In this document: positions 8,402-17,326 of the stretch, one piece after another
Layout: each line of letters opens with the position of its first letter
Position numbering within the stretch: position 1 is the stretch's first letter
NCBI GenBank assembly: GCA_045656345.1
Contig: JAZOQZ010000002.1
Location: 1-59,768, forward strand
Length of the DNA: 59,768 bases
Reading direction: 5' to 3'
From: SIG452 sp045656345
Lineage (GTDB): Bacteria > Bacillota > Clostridia > UMGS1840
The notes under the pieces: generated by a model
The model's input: only the letters and a program-made list of their open reading frames with translations
Database searches by the model: none
What the model was told of the DNA's origin: nothing
Made by a program: the position numbers and the translations under genes

Positions 8402-9310
8402 ATGAAAGAATTACTGACAAAAATCAAAGCAATGAACAACCCCACTGTGGCAGGTTTAGACCCGGTGTTATCCTATATCCCCACCTACATCTTAGAAAAA
8501 GCAGAAAAAGAACACGGCAAAACCTTTAAAGCTGCTGCCGAAGCAATTCTGGAATTCAACAAAGGCTTAATGGATGCACTTTGCGACATCGTGCCTGCAG
8601 TAAAACCCCAGTCTGCATACTACGAAATGTACGGTTTAGAAGGCATCCGTGCTTACTATGAAACCATCAAATATGCCAAAGAAAAAGGCTTTTATGTCAT
8701 TGCAGACGGCAAACGTAACGATATCGGTTCCACCTCTGATGCCTATGCAACCGCATACTTAGGAAAAACTCAGCTGTTCGGCGAAGCAGACAGAGCTTTT
8801 GAGCCCGATTCCTTAACCGTGAATCCCTATCTTGGAAGCGACGGTATTTTACCCTTCGTAAAACGTTGCGAAGAATTCGATAAAGGCATTTTCGTGTTGG
8901 TAAAAACCTCCAATCCCTCCAGCGGTGAACTGCAGGACTTAGTGTTGGACGGTGAAGAAATTTATGTGAAGGTTGCCAAAATGGTAAACAAATGGGGCGA
9001 ATCCACCATCAACGATTTGGGATATTCCTCCGTTGGCGCTGTTGTGGGTGCAACCTATCCCGAACAGTCCAAAAAGCTTCGTGTCATTATGCCAAACACC
9101 GTGTTCTTGGTACCCGGTTACGGCGCACAGGGCGGCACAGCAAAGGATATTGCGCATCTGTTTGACAAAAACGGTATGGGCGCTGTGGTAAACTCCAGTC
9201 GCGGCATTATGTGTGCATATCAGAAAGCAGGTGCCGATGGCGAAGCATTCGCAGAATATGCAAGAAAAGAAGCAATCCGTATGAAAGAAGACATCACCTC
9301 TGCGATTTAA
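8402..9310 (+). CDS. pyrF: Orotidine 5'-phosphate decarboxylase (long form)
   Basis: PyrF decarboxylates OMP to UMP, the last step of de novo pyrimidine synthesis. The 302-residue protein is the longer form (~300 rather than ~235 residues). It shows VAGLDPVLSYIP at the start, the catalytic DGKRNDIGSTSDAYA region, FVLVKTSNPSSGELQ, and the phosphate loop VPGYGAQGGTAKDI followed by VNSSRGI. The ATG at 8402 follows AAGAAAGGAA. It lies between pyrC and pyrK in the operon. Confidence 0.96.
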   Translation: MKELLTKIKAMNNPTVAGLDPVLSYIPTYILEKAEKEHGKTFKAAAEAILEFNKGLMDALCDIVPAVKPQSAYYEMYGLEGIRAYYETIKYAKEKGFYVIADGKRNDIGSTSDAYATAYLGKTQLFGEADRAFEPDSLTVNPYLGSDGILPFVKRCEEFDKGIFVLVKTSNPSSGELQDLVLDGEEIYVKVAKMVNKWGESTINDLGYSSVGAVVGATYPEQSKKLRVIMPNTVFLVPGYGAQGGTAKDIAHLFDKNGMGAVVNSSRGIMCAYQKAGADGEAFAEYARKEAIRMKEDITSAI

Positions 9311-9341
9311 TCGGCAGAAGATTGTGAGGATTTATAAAAAT

Positions 9342-10118
9342 ATGGCAGATTTAAAAAAATATCAGGTTACAGCAGCCAGAATCATCAAAATGGAAAACCT
9401 TTGCGGCACCATCTACGATGTGACGGTTGAAAATGAATATTTAGCACAGGCGTCCAAATGCGGTCAGTTTGTGCATATCGATTGCGGAGAACAGTTTGTG
9501 CTCCGTCGCCCCATCAGTATTTGTGAAGTGACTGATTCGGGCATCCGCTTTATCTTCGATGTCCGCGGGAAAGGCACTCTGAAATTATCTGAAAAAAAGG
9601 TGGGTGACACCCTGGATATTTTAGGGCCTTTAGGCAACGGCTTCACTGTGGGTGACAAAAAGGCTCTGCTTTTGGGCGGCGGTATCGGAGTATATCCCTT
9701 ATTTGAACTGGCAAAACAGACTAAAACCTGTGATGTGGCATTAGGGTTTCGCACCAAAGATTTAGTAACTTTGGAAAACGAATTTAAAAACCAATGCGAC
9801 AACTTATATATCGCTACCGATGACGGTTCTTACGGATTCCACGGAAACGCTTTGCAGGCGGTGAAAGAAAAATTAGAAGGCGGAGCTTATGAAGCGGTGT
9901 ACGCCTGCGGACCTCTGCCGATGTTAAAAGCGTTGAAAGCCATTACCGACAATCTGGGTATCTTCTGCGAAATTTCCATGGAAGAACGGATGGGTTGCGG
10001 TATCGGTGCTTGTCTGTGTTGCAACATCAAAGTGGAAGACGACGGGGAAGAGGGATTCAAACATCTTCACGTTTGTAAAGACGGTCCTGTGTTTAACGCG
10101 AAGGAGGTGCAGTTTTAA
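9342..10118 (+). CDS. pyrK: Dihydroorotate dehydrogenase B, electron transfer subunit
   Basis: PyrK carries FAD and a [2Fe-2S] cluster and passes electrons from PyrD to NAD+, as in class 1B dihydroorotate dehydrogenases. The 258-residue product has a flavin-binding RRPISICEV motif, the nucleotide loop LLLGGGIGVYPLF, and a C-terminal cysteine cluster ERMGCGIGACLCC plus a later HVC. An in-frame GTG exists at 9324, but the ATG at 9342 has GTGAGGA at a good distance. The stop overlaps the pyrD start by one base, so PyrK and PyrD are probably made in equal amounts. Confidence 0.95.
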   Translation: MADLKKYQVTAARIIKMENLCGTIYDVTVENEYLAQASKCGQFVHIDCGEQFVLRRPISICEVTDSGIRFIFDVRGKGTLKLSEKKVGDTLDILGPLGNGFTVGDKKALLLGGGIGVYPLFELAKQTKTCDVALGFRTKDLVTLENEFKNQCDNLYIATDDGSYGFHGNALQAVKEKLEGGAYEAVYACGPLPMLKALKAITDNLGIFCEISMEERMGCGIGACLCCNIKVEDDGEEGFKHLHVCKDGPVFNAKEVQF

Positions 10119-11026
10119 TGGCAAACTTAAAAGTGAACTACTTAGGGGTGGAATTTAAAAACCCTGTGGTAACTGCATCAGGAACCTTTGGATTCGGGAT
10201 GGAATATAACGAGCTCTATCCCATTGAAAAATTAGGCGGTATCACCGTGAAAGGGTTAACCTTAAACGAACGGCAGGGAAATCCTGCACCCAGAATTTTT
10301 GAAACCACCGGCGGTATCTTAAACAGCGTGGGACTTCAGAATCCCGGCGTTCGCCATTTTGCAAAGAAGATTATGCCTGAACTGAAGAAACTGGATTTAA
10401 AAATTATTGCCAATGTTTCGGGCAGCACCTTTGCTGATTATGTGGAAGCTTGCAAAATCGTGGATGCTTCAGGAGCAGACATTATTGAATTAAATGTTTC
10501 CTGCCCCAACGTGAAGCAGGGCGGTGCCGCATTTGGTACCAATCCCGACACGGTGTTTGAAATCACCAAGTTGGTAAAGGAAGCCATCTCCACTCCTCTT
10601 TGCATCAAGCTTTCTCCTAATGTAACCGATATCGCTTCCATCGGTCAGGCGGCAATGGATGCAGGTGCAGACGGATTATCCTTAATTAACACCGTGTCCG
10701 GTATGGCAATTGACTTAAAAACCAGAAAACCTGTGTTCCATAATATTGTGGCAGGGTTATCCGGTCCTTGCGTAAAACCCATTGCGGTGCGTTCTGTGTA
10801 TCAGACTTATGCCAAAACAAAAGCTCCCATTATCGGTATGGGCGGCGTGGCAAATGGTGACGATGCAGTGGAATTTATGGCAGCAGGTGCCACCCTGGTA
10901 TCCGTTGGCACTATGAACTTTAAAGACCCCTTCACTCCCTTAAACGTGATTGACGGGTTAAACACCTATTTAGATAAAAACGGCATCGCCGATGTGAACG
11001 AGCTCATCGGTTGTGCACATTCTTAA
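10118..11026 (+). CDS. pyrD: Dihydroorotate dehydrogenase B, catalytic subunit
   Basis: PyrD oxidises dihydroorotate to orotate with FMN and pairs with PyrK. The 302-residue protein shows NPVVTASGTFGFG at the N-terminus, the class 1B active-site block LNVSCPNVKQGG with the base cysteine, and the FMN-phosphate site PIIGMGGVANGDDAVEFMAAGA. The ATG at 10118 shares a base with the pyrK stop and follows AAGGAGG. It is the last pyr gene here: pyrE, carAB and pyrR are not in the window. Sixty-three bases separate it from thrS. Confidence 0.96.
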   Translation: MANLKVNYLGVEFKNPVVTASGTFGFGMEYNELYPIEKLGGITVKGLTLNERQGNPAPRIFETTGGILNSVGLQNPGVRHFAKKIMPELKKLDLKIIANVSGSTFADYVEACKIVDASGADIIELNVSCPNVKQGGAAFGTNPDTVFEITKLVKEAISTPLCIKLSPNVTDIASIGQAAMDAGADGLSLINTVSGMAIDLKTRKPVFHNIVAGLSGPCVKPIAVRSVYQTYAKTKAPIIGMGGVANGDDAVEFMAAGATLVSVGTMNFKDPFTPLNVIDGLNTYLDKNGIADVNELIGCAHS

Positions 11027-11089
11027 GCCGAAAAGATAGAACGACCATTTTTAGATATTGACAAATTTTTTAGAAAAGAGATGTGAAAA

Positions 11090-13006
11090 ATGATTAAAGT
11101 AAATTTAAAAAACGTGTCTGCTCCCGTGTCCGTATTTGAAGCGGTAAAAGCAGAAAATCCCGACGTGTTAAAAGGCATCTTATGTGCAGAAGTGAACGGT
11201 AAAGTGGTAGGCTTATCCGAAGAAATCAGCGAAAATTGCGAAATCACTTTGTTTGATTTCTCCGATGCAGAAGGGAAAAAAACCTATTGGCACACCACTT
11301 CTCACGTGTTGGCAGAAGCTGTAAAAATCTTATATCCCGAAGCAAAACTGGCAATCGGTCCCGCAACTGATACCGGTTTCTACTATGATTTTGATTATGA
11401 TCCCGGTTTCACCAACGAAGACCTGGCAAAAATCGAAAGTCAGATGAAAAAAATCATCAAGAAAAACACCCGCTTAACCCGTTACACTTTATCCAGAGCA
11501 GAAGCATTGGAAAAAGTGAAAGACGAACCCTATAAAGTGGAACTTATCAATGACCTGCCTGAAGACAGCGAACTCTCTTTCTACGAGCAGGGCGATTTCA
11601 CCGACCTGTGTGCAGGTCCTCATCTGACCTTCACCGGCGGTATCAAAGCATATAAGCTCTTATCCATCACCGGTGCATACTGGAGAGGTGATGAAAAGAA
11701 CAAAATGCTTCGCCGTATTTACGGTATTTCTTTCCCCACCAGAGAAGAACTGGATGCACATATCACCCAGCTGGAAGAAGCAAAAAAACGTGACCATAAC
11801 AAATTGGGCAGAGAATTGGAACTCTTCACCACCGCAGATGTAATTGGTCAGGGCTTACCCATTATGCTCCCCAAAGGCGCAAGAGTGGTTCAGCTGTTGC
11901 AGCGTTGGGTAGAAGACGAAGAACAAAAACGTGGCTGGATGCTCACCAAAACTCCCTTAATGGCAAAAAGCGATTTATATAAAATCTCCGGCCATTGGGA
12001 CCACTATAAAGACGGTATGTTTGTTATGGGCAACGAAGAAACCGATGATGAAGTGTTTGCGCTTCGTCCTATGACCTGCCCCTTCCAGTATCAGGCATTC
12101 TTAAATCGTGGCCGTTCTTACAGAGACCTGCCCATGAGACTGGCAGAAACCTCCACCTTGTTCCGTAATGAGGCATCCGGGGAAATGCACGGCTTAATCC
12201 GTGTTCGTCAGTTCACCATTTCCGAAGGTCACTTAATGTGTACTCCCGAACAGCTGGCAGACGAATTCAGAAACTGTCTGGATTTAACCAACTATATGTT
12301 GAAAACCTTAGGCTTATATGAAGATGTGTCCTACCGTTTCTCTCAGTGGGATCCCGAAGATACCGAAAAATATATCGGCACTGTTGAGCAGTGGGATGAA
12401 GCACAGGGCATTATGAAAGAAATTTTGGATGATATCGGTTTAGAATATAAAATCGGTGTTGGCGAAGCTGCTTTCTACGGTCCCAAATTAGACATTCAGA
12501 TTAAGAATGTTCACGGTAAGGAAGACACCTTGATTACCATTCAGATTGACCAGATGCTGGCAGAAAAATTCGGTATGGAATATGTGGCGGCAGACGGCAC
12601 CAAGAAAAATCCCTACATCATTCACAGAACCTCTATCGGTTGCTACGAAAGAACCCTGGCTCTGTTGATTGAAAAATATGCAGGTGCATTCCCCTTATGG
12701 TTAGCACCCGTTCAGTTAAAAGTGTTACCCATTTCCGAACGGTTTTTCGAGTATGCGAAAAAAGTTACTGACGAACTGTTAGCAGCAGGCTTCCGTGCGG
12801 AATTAGACAACAGAAGCGAAAAAATCGGCTACAAAATCCGAGAAGCGCAGCTGGAAAAACTGCCCTATATGGTTATCGTGGGCGAAAAAGAAGCAGAAGA
12901 AGGAACCGTTTCCGTTCGTTCCAGAAAAGACGGCGACAAAGGCAGCCTGAAATTAGACGAATTCATCAAAGAACTGAAAGTGGAAAACGATACCAAAGCT
13001 AGATAA
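11090..13006 (+). CDS. thrS: Threonyl-tRNA synthetase
   Basis: ThrS charges tRNA-Thr. The 638-residue protein has all expected parts: an N-terminal TGS domain (about 1-60), the editing domain with HTTSHVLAEAV near residue 68 and a GPHL motif, a class II core with RDLPMRLAETSTLFRNEASG and RVRQFTISEGH, then the HRTSIGCYERTLALLIEKYAG block, and a C-terminal anticodon-binding domain from about 540. The common GSMERF sequence is replaced by IGCYER. The ATG at 11090 follows AGAAAAGAGATG. No T-box leader fits in the 63-bp gap after pyrD. A TTGACA in that gap (11059-11064) lacks a convincing -10 element. Confidence 0.97.
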   Translation: MIKVNLKNVSAPVSVFEAVKAENPDVLKGILCAEVNGKVVGLSEEISENCEITLFDFSDAEGKKTYWHTTSHVLAEAVKILYPEAKLAIGPATDTGFYYDFDYDPGFTNEDLAKIESQMKKIIKKNTRLTRYTLSRAEALEKVKDEPYKVELINDLPEDSELSFYEQGDFTDLCAGPHLTFTGGIKAYKLLSITGAYWRGDEKNKMLRRIYGISFPTREELDAHITQLEEAKKRDHNKLGRELELFTTADVIGQGLPIMLPKGARVVQLLQRWVEDEEQKRGWMLTKTPLMAKSDLYKISGHWDHYKDGMFVMGNEETDDEVFALRPMTCPFQYQAFLNRGRSYRDLPMRLAETSTLFRNEASGEMHGLIRVRQFTISEGHLMCTPEQLADEFRNCLDLTNYMLKTLGLYEDVSYRFSQWDPEDTEKYIGTVEQWDEAQGIMKEILDDIGLEYKIGVGEAAFYGPKLDIQIKNVHGKEDTLITIQIDQMLAEKFGMEYVAADGTKKNPYIIHRTSIGCYERTLALLIEKYAGAFPLWLAPVQLKVLPISERFFEYAKKVTDELLAAGFRAELDNRSEKIGYKIREAQLEKLPYMVIVGEKEAEEGTVSVRSRKDGDKGSLKLDEFIKELKVENDTKAR

Positions 13007-13015
13007 CAATTCTGT

Positions 13016-13041
13016 CTTATTCTTGGGCAATAAAGAATAAG
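13016..13041 (+). terminator. Hairpin after thrS (possible weak terminator)
   Basis: A perfect 9-bp stem CTTATTCTT/AAGAATAAG with an 8-nt loop begins 10 bp after the thrS stop. A-rich sequence rather than a U tract follows it, so it may be a stabilising 3' hairpin rather than an efficient terminator. Confidence 0.4.
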
Positions 13042-13057
13042 AAACAAAAAGAAACTG

Positions 13058-13129
13058 ACGCCAAGTGCAAGCACAATCTTAGGAAAACATCTTCCTGCAA
13101 CTTTGGGTGAATTGTGCTTGTAACGGCGT
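13058..13129 (+). other. Structured intergenic element between thrS and the Lrp gene
   Basis: The outer segments ACGCC and GGCGT pair, and inside them CAAGCACAAT (13067-13076) pairs perfectly with ATTGTGCTTG (13111-13120). An inner AGGAA/TTCCT hairpin sits in the loop. The element spans about 72 nt and ends about 70 bp before the Lrp start codon. No known riboswitch consensus is recognised. It could be a leader of the Lrp gene, a processed 3' element of thrS, or a DNA repeat. Confidence 0.4.
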
Positions 13130-13201
13130 GAATTTTCAGGTTCGTCTTTCGGCAAGGAAGAGAGAACGGCTAAAATGAAAAATCGGAAAGGATGAATTTT
13201 T

Positions 13202-13687
13202 ATGGAATTTACCCGTAAAATTTTAAATTTATTGGAACGAAACGCCACCTACACCACAAAAGACATTTCTGAGCTGTTAGGCGAGGATGAAGCATGCGTG
13301 GCAGAAGAAATTGCACGGTTAAAAGAAGAAGGCGTCATTTTAGGTGCCAAAACTTTAATCAACTGGGATAAAATTGCTCCCGAGTTGACCGTTGCCCATA
13401 TTGAATTGCGGGTAACTCCCCAAAAAGGAGAGGGATTTGACAAAATCGCCAGAGAAATTTATGCCTTTCCCGAAGTGCGCGGTGTCACCTTAATGAGTGG
13501 CGGCTTTGACCTGTTGGTTACCGTGGTGGGCAACTCTATGAAGGATGTTGCCATGTTTGTGGGTGAAAAATTATCCACCTTAGACACTGTGGTTTCCACC
13601 GCAACCCATTTTGTGCTCAAAAACTATAAAGTGGATGGCGTGATTTACGCCGAAGAACCCAAAGATGAAAGGGTGATTACCCTCTGA
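13202..13687 (+). CDS. Lrp/AsnC family transcriptional regulator
   Basis: The 161-residue protein has the Lrp layout: an N-terminal winged helix-turn-helix (about 1-55, with KDISELLGEDEACVAEEIARLKEEG split across helices) and a C-terminal RAM ligand-binding domain (about 70-150, FPEVRGVTLMSGGFDLLVTVVG). The ATG at 13202 follows GGAAAGGATG. Its stop shares a base with the start of the downstream aminotransferase. Such pairing is common in Clostridia and suggests that it senses an amino acid related to that enzyme and controls its own operon. The effector is unknown. Confidence 0.9.
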   Translation: MEFTRKILNLLERNATYTTKDISELLGEDEACVAEEIARLKEEGVILGAKTLINWDKIAPELTVAHIELRVTPQKGEGFDKIAREIYAFPEVRGVTLMSGGFDLLVTVVGNSMKDVAMFVGEKLSTLDTVVSTATHFVLKNYKVDGVIYAEEPKDERVITL

Positions 13688-14868
13688 TGAAGAATCAAGA
13701 TTCATTTAATCCTCTCTCCTTCGTAAACAAGCAAGTAAAAAATATTCCTCCCTCCGGAATCCGCCGTTTTTTTGATATTGCGGCAACTATGGAGGATGTG
13801 ATTTCCTTAGGCGTTGGGGAGCCTGACTTTGTGACTCCCTGGCATATCCGTTCCGAAGCGGTGAAATCCCTGGAAAAAGGACACACCTATTACACTGCTA
13901 ACGCAGGTCTTATAGAGCTTCGTAAAGAAATCGCAAAATATATGGAAGAAACCATTCACGTTTCCTACAACCCTGCCAAAGAAATTGTGGTAACGGTGGG
14001 GGCAAGCGAAGCTTTGGATGCGGCACTTCGTGCCTTAGTGGATCCGGGAGATGAGGTTTTGATTCCCGAACCCAGTTTTGTGTGCTATAAACCTTGCACC
14101 GTGCTGGCGGGAGGGATTCCCGTTCCCATTGAAACCAAAGCGGAAGACGGTTTTAAATTAACTCCCGAGTTGTTAAAAAACGCCATCACGCCCAAAACTA
14201 AAATTTTGGTGCTTCCGTACCCCAATAATCCCACCGGCGGTATTATGACGGAAGAAGATTTATCCCAAATTATTCCCATCATCAAGGAAGCAAATCTGAT
14301 GGTGATTTCCGATGAAATCTATTCCGAGCTGACTTACACGGGAAAACACGTTTCCATCGCCACTTTTGACGGTATGAAAGACAGAACCGTGGTGATTAAC
14401 GGCTTCTCTAAAGCCTTTGCTATGACTGGTTGGCGATTGGGTTTTGCCTGCGCCCATCCTGATGTGATGGCGGCAATTGTGAAAATCCATCAGTACGGCA
14501 TTATGTCTGCACCCACATTTTCTCAGTATGCGGCAATCGAGGCTTTGCGAAACGGCAGACCCGACATTGAGCGTATGAAAGAAGAATATAACATCCGCCG
14601 TAAGTTTTTGGTGGATGCCTTAAACAGTATGGGAATGACCTGTTTTAATCCCTACGGAGCCTTTTATGTGTTCCCCTCTATCCAAAAATTCGGAATGACT
14701 TCCGAAGAATTTTGCCAGACTCTTTTAACTGAGCAACGCCTTGCGGTGGTGCCCGGCACAGCATTTGGAGACTGTGGTGAAGGATTTGTGAGAATTTCTT
14801 ATGCATATTCTCAGGATAATATCAAAAAGGCATTAAAACGGTTGGAAGCCTTTGCAAAGAATCATTAA
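13687..14868 (+). CDS. Class I/II PLP-dependent aminotransferase
   Basis: This 393-residue cytoplasmic enzyme belongs to fold-type I aspartate-aminotransferase relatives. It shows SLGVGEPDFVTPWHI near the N-terminus, PNNPTGGIM for cofactor binding, VISDEIYSELTY, and the PLP-lysine block SKAFAMTGWRLG near residue 240, with the substrate-carboxylate Arg in the C-terminal VRISYAYS. The amino acid substrate cannot be told from sequence; an aromatic or alanine/2-oxo acid type is plausible. It is coupled to the Lrp regulator through a one-base stop/start overlap (TGATG) and lies 14 bp before trmL. Confidence 0.9.
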   Translation: MKNQDSFNPLSFVNKQVKNIPPSGIRRFFDIAATMEDVISLGVGEPDFVTPWHIRSEAVKSLEKGHTYYTANAGLIELRKEIAKYMEETIHVSYNPAKEIVVTVGASEALDAALRALVDPGDEVLIPEPSFVCYKPCTVLAGGIPVPIETKAEDGFKLTPELLKNAITPKTKILVLPYPNNPTGGIMTEEDLSQIIPIIKEANLMVISDEIYSELTYTGKHVSIATFDGMKDRTVVINGFSKAFAMTGWRLGFACAHPDVMAAIVKIHQYGIMSAPTFSQYAAIEALRNGRPDIERMKEEYNIRRKFLVDALNSMGMTCFNPYGAFYVFPSIQKFGMTSEEFCQTLLTEQRLAVVPGTAFGDCGEGFVRISYAYSQDNIKKALKRLEAFAKNH

Positions 14869-14882
14869 AAAGGAAGAATAAA

Positions 14883-15377
14883 ATGATTTTAAATATTGTG
14901 TTATTTGAGCCGGAAATCCCTCAGAATACAGGCAACATTGCCCGTACCTGTGCGGCAACGGGAGCAAGGCTCCATCTGGTTGGCCCCATGGGCTTTACCA
15001 TTGACGATAAAAAATTAAAGCGTGCAGGACTGGATTACTGGCACGATGTGGATATTACCTATTACGACAGCATTGCCGATTTCTACGAAAAAAATCAAGG
15101 CATCATGTATTATTTAACCACCAAAGCACCCCGCGATTACTCCGAAGCGGAGTTTGAAGACGGATGCTATCTCATTTTCGGGAAAGAAACCGCAGGAATT
15201 CCCGAAGAAATTTTATTAGAAAATCAAGAAACCTGCCTTCGTATCCCTATGATTGGGGAAATCAGAAGCTTAAACCTTTCCAATTCGGTTGCCATTGTGG
15301 CGTATGAGGCCTTCCGTCAGGACGGATTTTCCCATTTCCGCTTGGAAGGAAAACTTACCAAATACGATTGGAAATAA
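14883..15377 (+). CDS. trmL: tRNA (cytidine/uridine-34-2'-O)-methyltransferase
   Basis: TrmL methylates the wobble ribose of certain leucine tRNAs using SAM. The 164-residue product is a minimal SPOUT-fold protein with PEIPQNTGNIARTCAATGA at the start, HLVGPMGF, YLIFGKETAGIP and the knot sequence RIPMIGEIRSLNLSNSVAIV. Length and motifs are exact for the family. The ATG at 14883 follows AAAAAGGAAG. It lies in a run of housekeeping genes on the plus strand, 13 bp before the radical SAM gene. Confidence 0.93.
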   Translation: MILNIVLFEPEIPQNTGNIARTCAATGARLHLVGPMGFTIDDKKLKRAGLDYWHDVDITYYDSIADFYEKNQGIMYYLTTKAPRDYSEAEFEDGCYLIFGKETAGIPEEILLENQETCLRIPMIGEIRSLNLSNSVAIVAYEAFRQDGFSHFRLEGKLTKYDWK

Positions 15378-15390
15378 AGGAGAAACCAAG

Positions 15391-16734
15391 ATGATACATA
15401 AATATCAGTTATTCGGGAATAATATTGTACTGGACATTTACTCCGGTTCGGTGCATGTGGTTTCCGACGCCGTGTATGACTTACTGGGCGAATATGAATT
15501 CGATGAAACAAAAATTTCCGAGGAAGTAAAAGCTAAATATTCCAAAGAAATCTTAACCGAAGCTATTTCGGAAATCAAGGAATTAAAAGAGCAGGGAACC
15601 TTATATTCCCACGATATTTATAAACCTTTCCGTGATGCCAAAACCAAAACCCCGCCTGTAAAAGCACTGTGTCTTCACATGGCACACGACTGTGATTTAA
15701 GATGCCGTTACTGTTTTGCAGGAACGGGTGCCTTTCACGGAGTAAGAAGCATTATGCCCTTAGAGGTTGCAAAAAAAGCAATTGATTTTGTGATTGCAAA
15801 ATCTCAGAACAGAAAAAATATTGAAATTGACTTTTTCGGCGGAGAGCCCATGCTCAATTTTGATGTGGTAAAAGAAACAGTTGCCTATGCAAGAGAAGAA
15901 GGATTAAAGCACGGCAAGCATTTTCGCTTCACCATCACTACCAACGGTCTGTTAATTGATGAAGAACAGATGGAATATGTGAATAAAAATATGGATAATG
16001 TGGTGTTATCCTGCGACGGACGTAAAGAAGTTCACGATAAGAACCGTAAAACCGCCAAAGGGGAAGACACCTACGATAAAGTCATTGACAAATTTATTAA
16101 AATTGCCAACGACAGAAAACAGATGGATTACTATATCCGCGGTACCTTTACCAAAGATAACAAAGATTTCACCAACGATGTTCTGCACCTGGCAGATTTG
16201 GGCTTTAAACAGATTTCCGTGGAACCCGTTACTTTAGACGAAAAATCTCCTATGGCAATCGGTTACGATGATTTGCCCGAAATTTTCGCGGAGTACGAAA
16301 AACTGGCAGAAGAAATCATCAAAAGAGAAAAAAGTGGCGAAAACCGTTTTAATTTCTTCCACTTTATGATTGATTTGGATAACGGCCCCTGTGCACTTCG
16401 CCGTATTTCAGGATGTGGTGCAGGCTGCGAATATGCAGCGGTTACCCCCTCGGGAGACATTTTCCCTTGTCATCAGTTTGCAGATGAACCTGAATATAAA
16501 ATCGGGAACGTGTTGGACGGCACCTATGAAATGCCCGAAGCTTTCCGCGACCGTGACATCTACACCGTAAAAGGTTGCGATTCCTGTTTTGCAAAATTCT
16601 ATTGCAGCGCAGGTTGCAGCGCAAGTTCTTTAAAATACGAAAAAGATTTATACAAACCTTATGATATCGCTTGTCAGATGCAGAAAAAGCGTGTGGAATG
16701 TGCCATCGCAATCAAAGCGGCACTGGCAGAATAA
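15391..16734 (+). CDS. scfB: Radical SAM thioether maturase of SCIFF peptide type
   Basis: ScfB-type enzymes install Cys-Thr thioether bonds in the SCIFF (six cysteines in forty-five residues) peptide of Clostridia. The 447-residue protein has an N-terminal recognition region, the radical SAM cluster C101-x3-C105-x2-C108 in CDLRCRYCFAG, a DFFGGEPMLNF motif, and a C-terminal SPASM region rich in cysteine (GCGAGCEYAAV, IFPCHQFA, CDSCFAKFYCSAGC). The start is the ATG at 15391 with AAGGAGAAA; the frame is open further upstream inside trmL. The precursor scfA usually lies next to this gene but is absent from both flanks, which are only 13 and 12 bp. Confidence 0.88.
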   Translation: MIHKYQLFGNNIVLDIYSGSVHVVSDAVYDLLGEYEFDETKISEEVKAKYSKEILTEAISEIKELKEQGTLYSHDIYKPFRDAKTKTPPVKALCLHMAHDCDLRCRYCFAGTGAFHGVRSIMPLEVAKKAIDFVIAKSQNRKNIEIDFFGGEPMLNFDVVKETVAYAREEGLKHGKHFRFTITTNGLLIDEEQMEYVNKNMDNVVLSCDGRKEVHDKNRKTAKGEDTYDKVIDKFIKIANDRKQMDYYIRGTFTKDNKDFTNDVLHLADLGFKQISVEPVTLDEKSPMAIGYDDLPEIFAEYEKLAEEIIKREKSGENRFNFFHFMIDLDNGPCALRRISGCGAGCEYAAVTPSGDIFPCHQFADEPEYKIGNVLDGTYEMPEAFRDRDIYTVKGCDSCFAKFYCSAGCSASSLKYEKDLYKPYDIACQMQKKRVECAIAIKAALAE

Positions 16735-16746
16735 GGGGTTGATACT

Positions 16747-17307
16747 ATGATTATCGGTGTTTACGGCAGAATCGGAAGTGGAAAAACCACCTTCTGCAAT
16801 TATCTTCGGACCAAAGGATTTTATGTGATTAACGGCGATAAAATCAGCCGTGAAATCTTAATGCCTCAAAAAAAAGGACTCACTCAGGTGATAGAAGCTT
16901 TTGGATGCGAATATTTGAATGCAGACGGCACCTTAAACCGAAAAAAACTGGGAGAACATGTGTTTTCCCATCCTGAAGCATTAAAGCGTTTAAACGCCAT
17001 TACACACCCGCTCATTACTGCCGAGGTGAAATCACAGATTGACGCACATCCCCGCACTCATATCGTGATAGAAGGTGCAGTGCTTTATGCCACCGATATT
17101 GTGAAATTGTGCGATAAAACCGTGGTCACAAAAAGTGATGCCACATTAAAGCGGATTATGGCAAGAGACTTTCTCACCGAGGAAGAGGCACTCTCCAGAA
17201 TCAACGCTCAGGAAATTTATGAGCAGGCGGATTTCATCATAGAAAACAACGGAACTCTTCCCGAGTTCTACCAAAAAATTGACAGGATGTTAGACGGCAT
17301 TCTGTAA
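16747..17307 (+). CDS. coaE: Dephospho-CoA kinase
   Basis: CoaE phosphorylates dephospho-CoA in the final step of coenzyme A synthesis. The 186-residue product has the Walker A motif GRIGSGKTT (residues 7-15), the GDKISREIL acceptor region, NAITHPLI and an Arg-containing lid with IMARDFLTEEEALSRINAQ. It is a little short for the family and its P-loop ends in T rather than S. The ATG at 16747 follows AAGGGG. It is 12 bp downstream of scfB on the same strand. Confidence 0.9.
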   Translation: MIIGVYGRIGSGKTTFCNYLRTKGFYVINGDKISREILMPQKKGLTQVIEAFGCEYLNADGTLNRKKLGEHVFSHPEALKRLNAITHPLITAEVKSQIDAHPRTHIVIEGAVLYATDIVKLCDKTVVTKSDATLKRIMARDFLTEEEALSRINAQEIYEQADFIIENNGTLPEFYQKIDRMLDGIL

Positions 17308-17326
17308 GAAAGAGAAGTGGGAAACA

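Noticed and set aside
11027..11089. T-box leader for thrS
   Set aside because: The gap is only 63 bp and contains neither the T-box sequence nor a terminator; a T-box needs about 200 nt.
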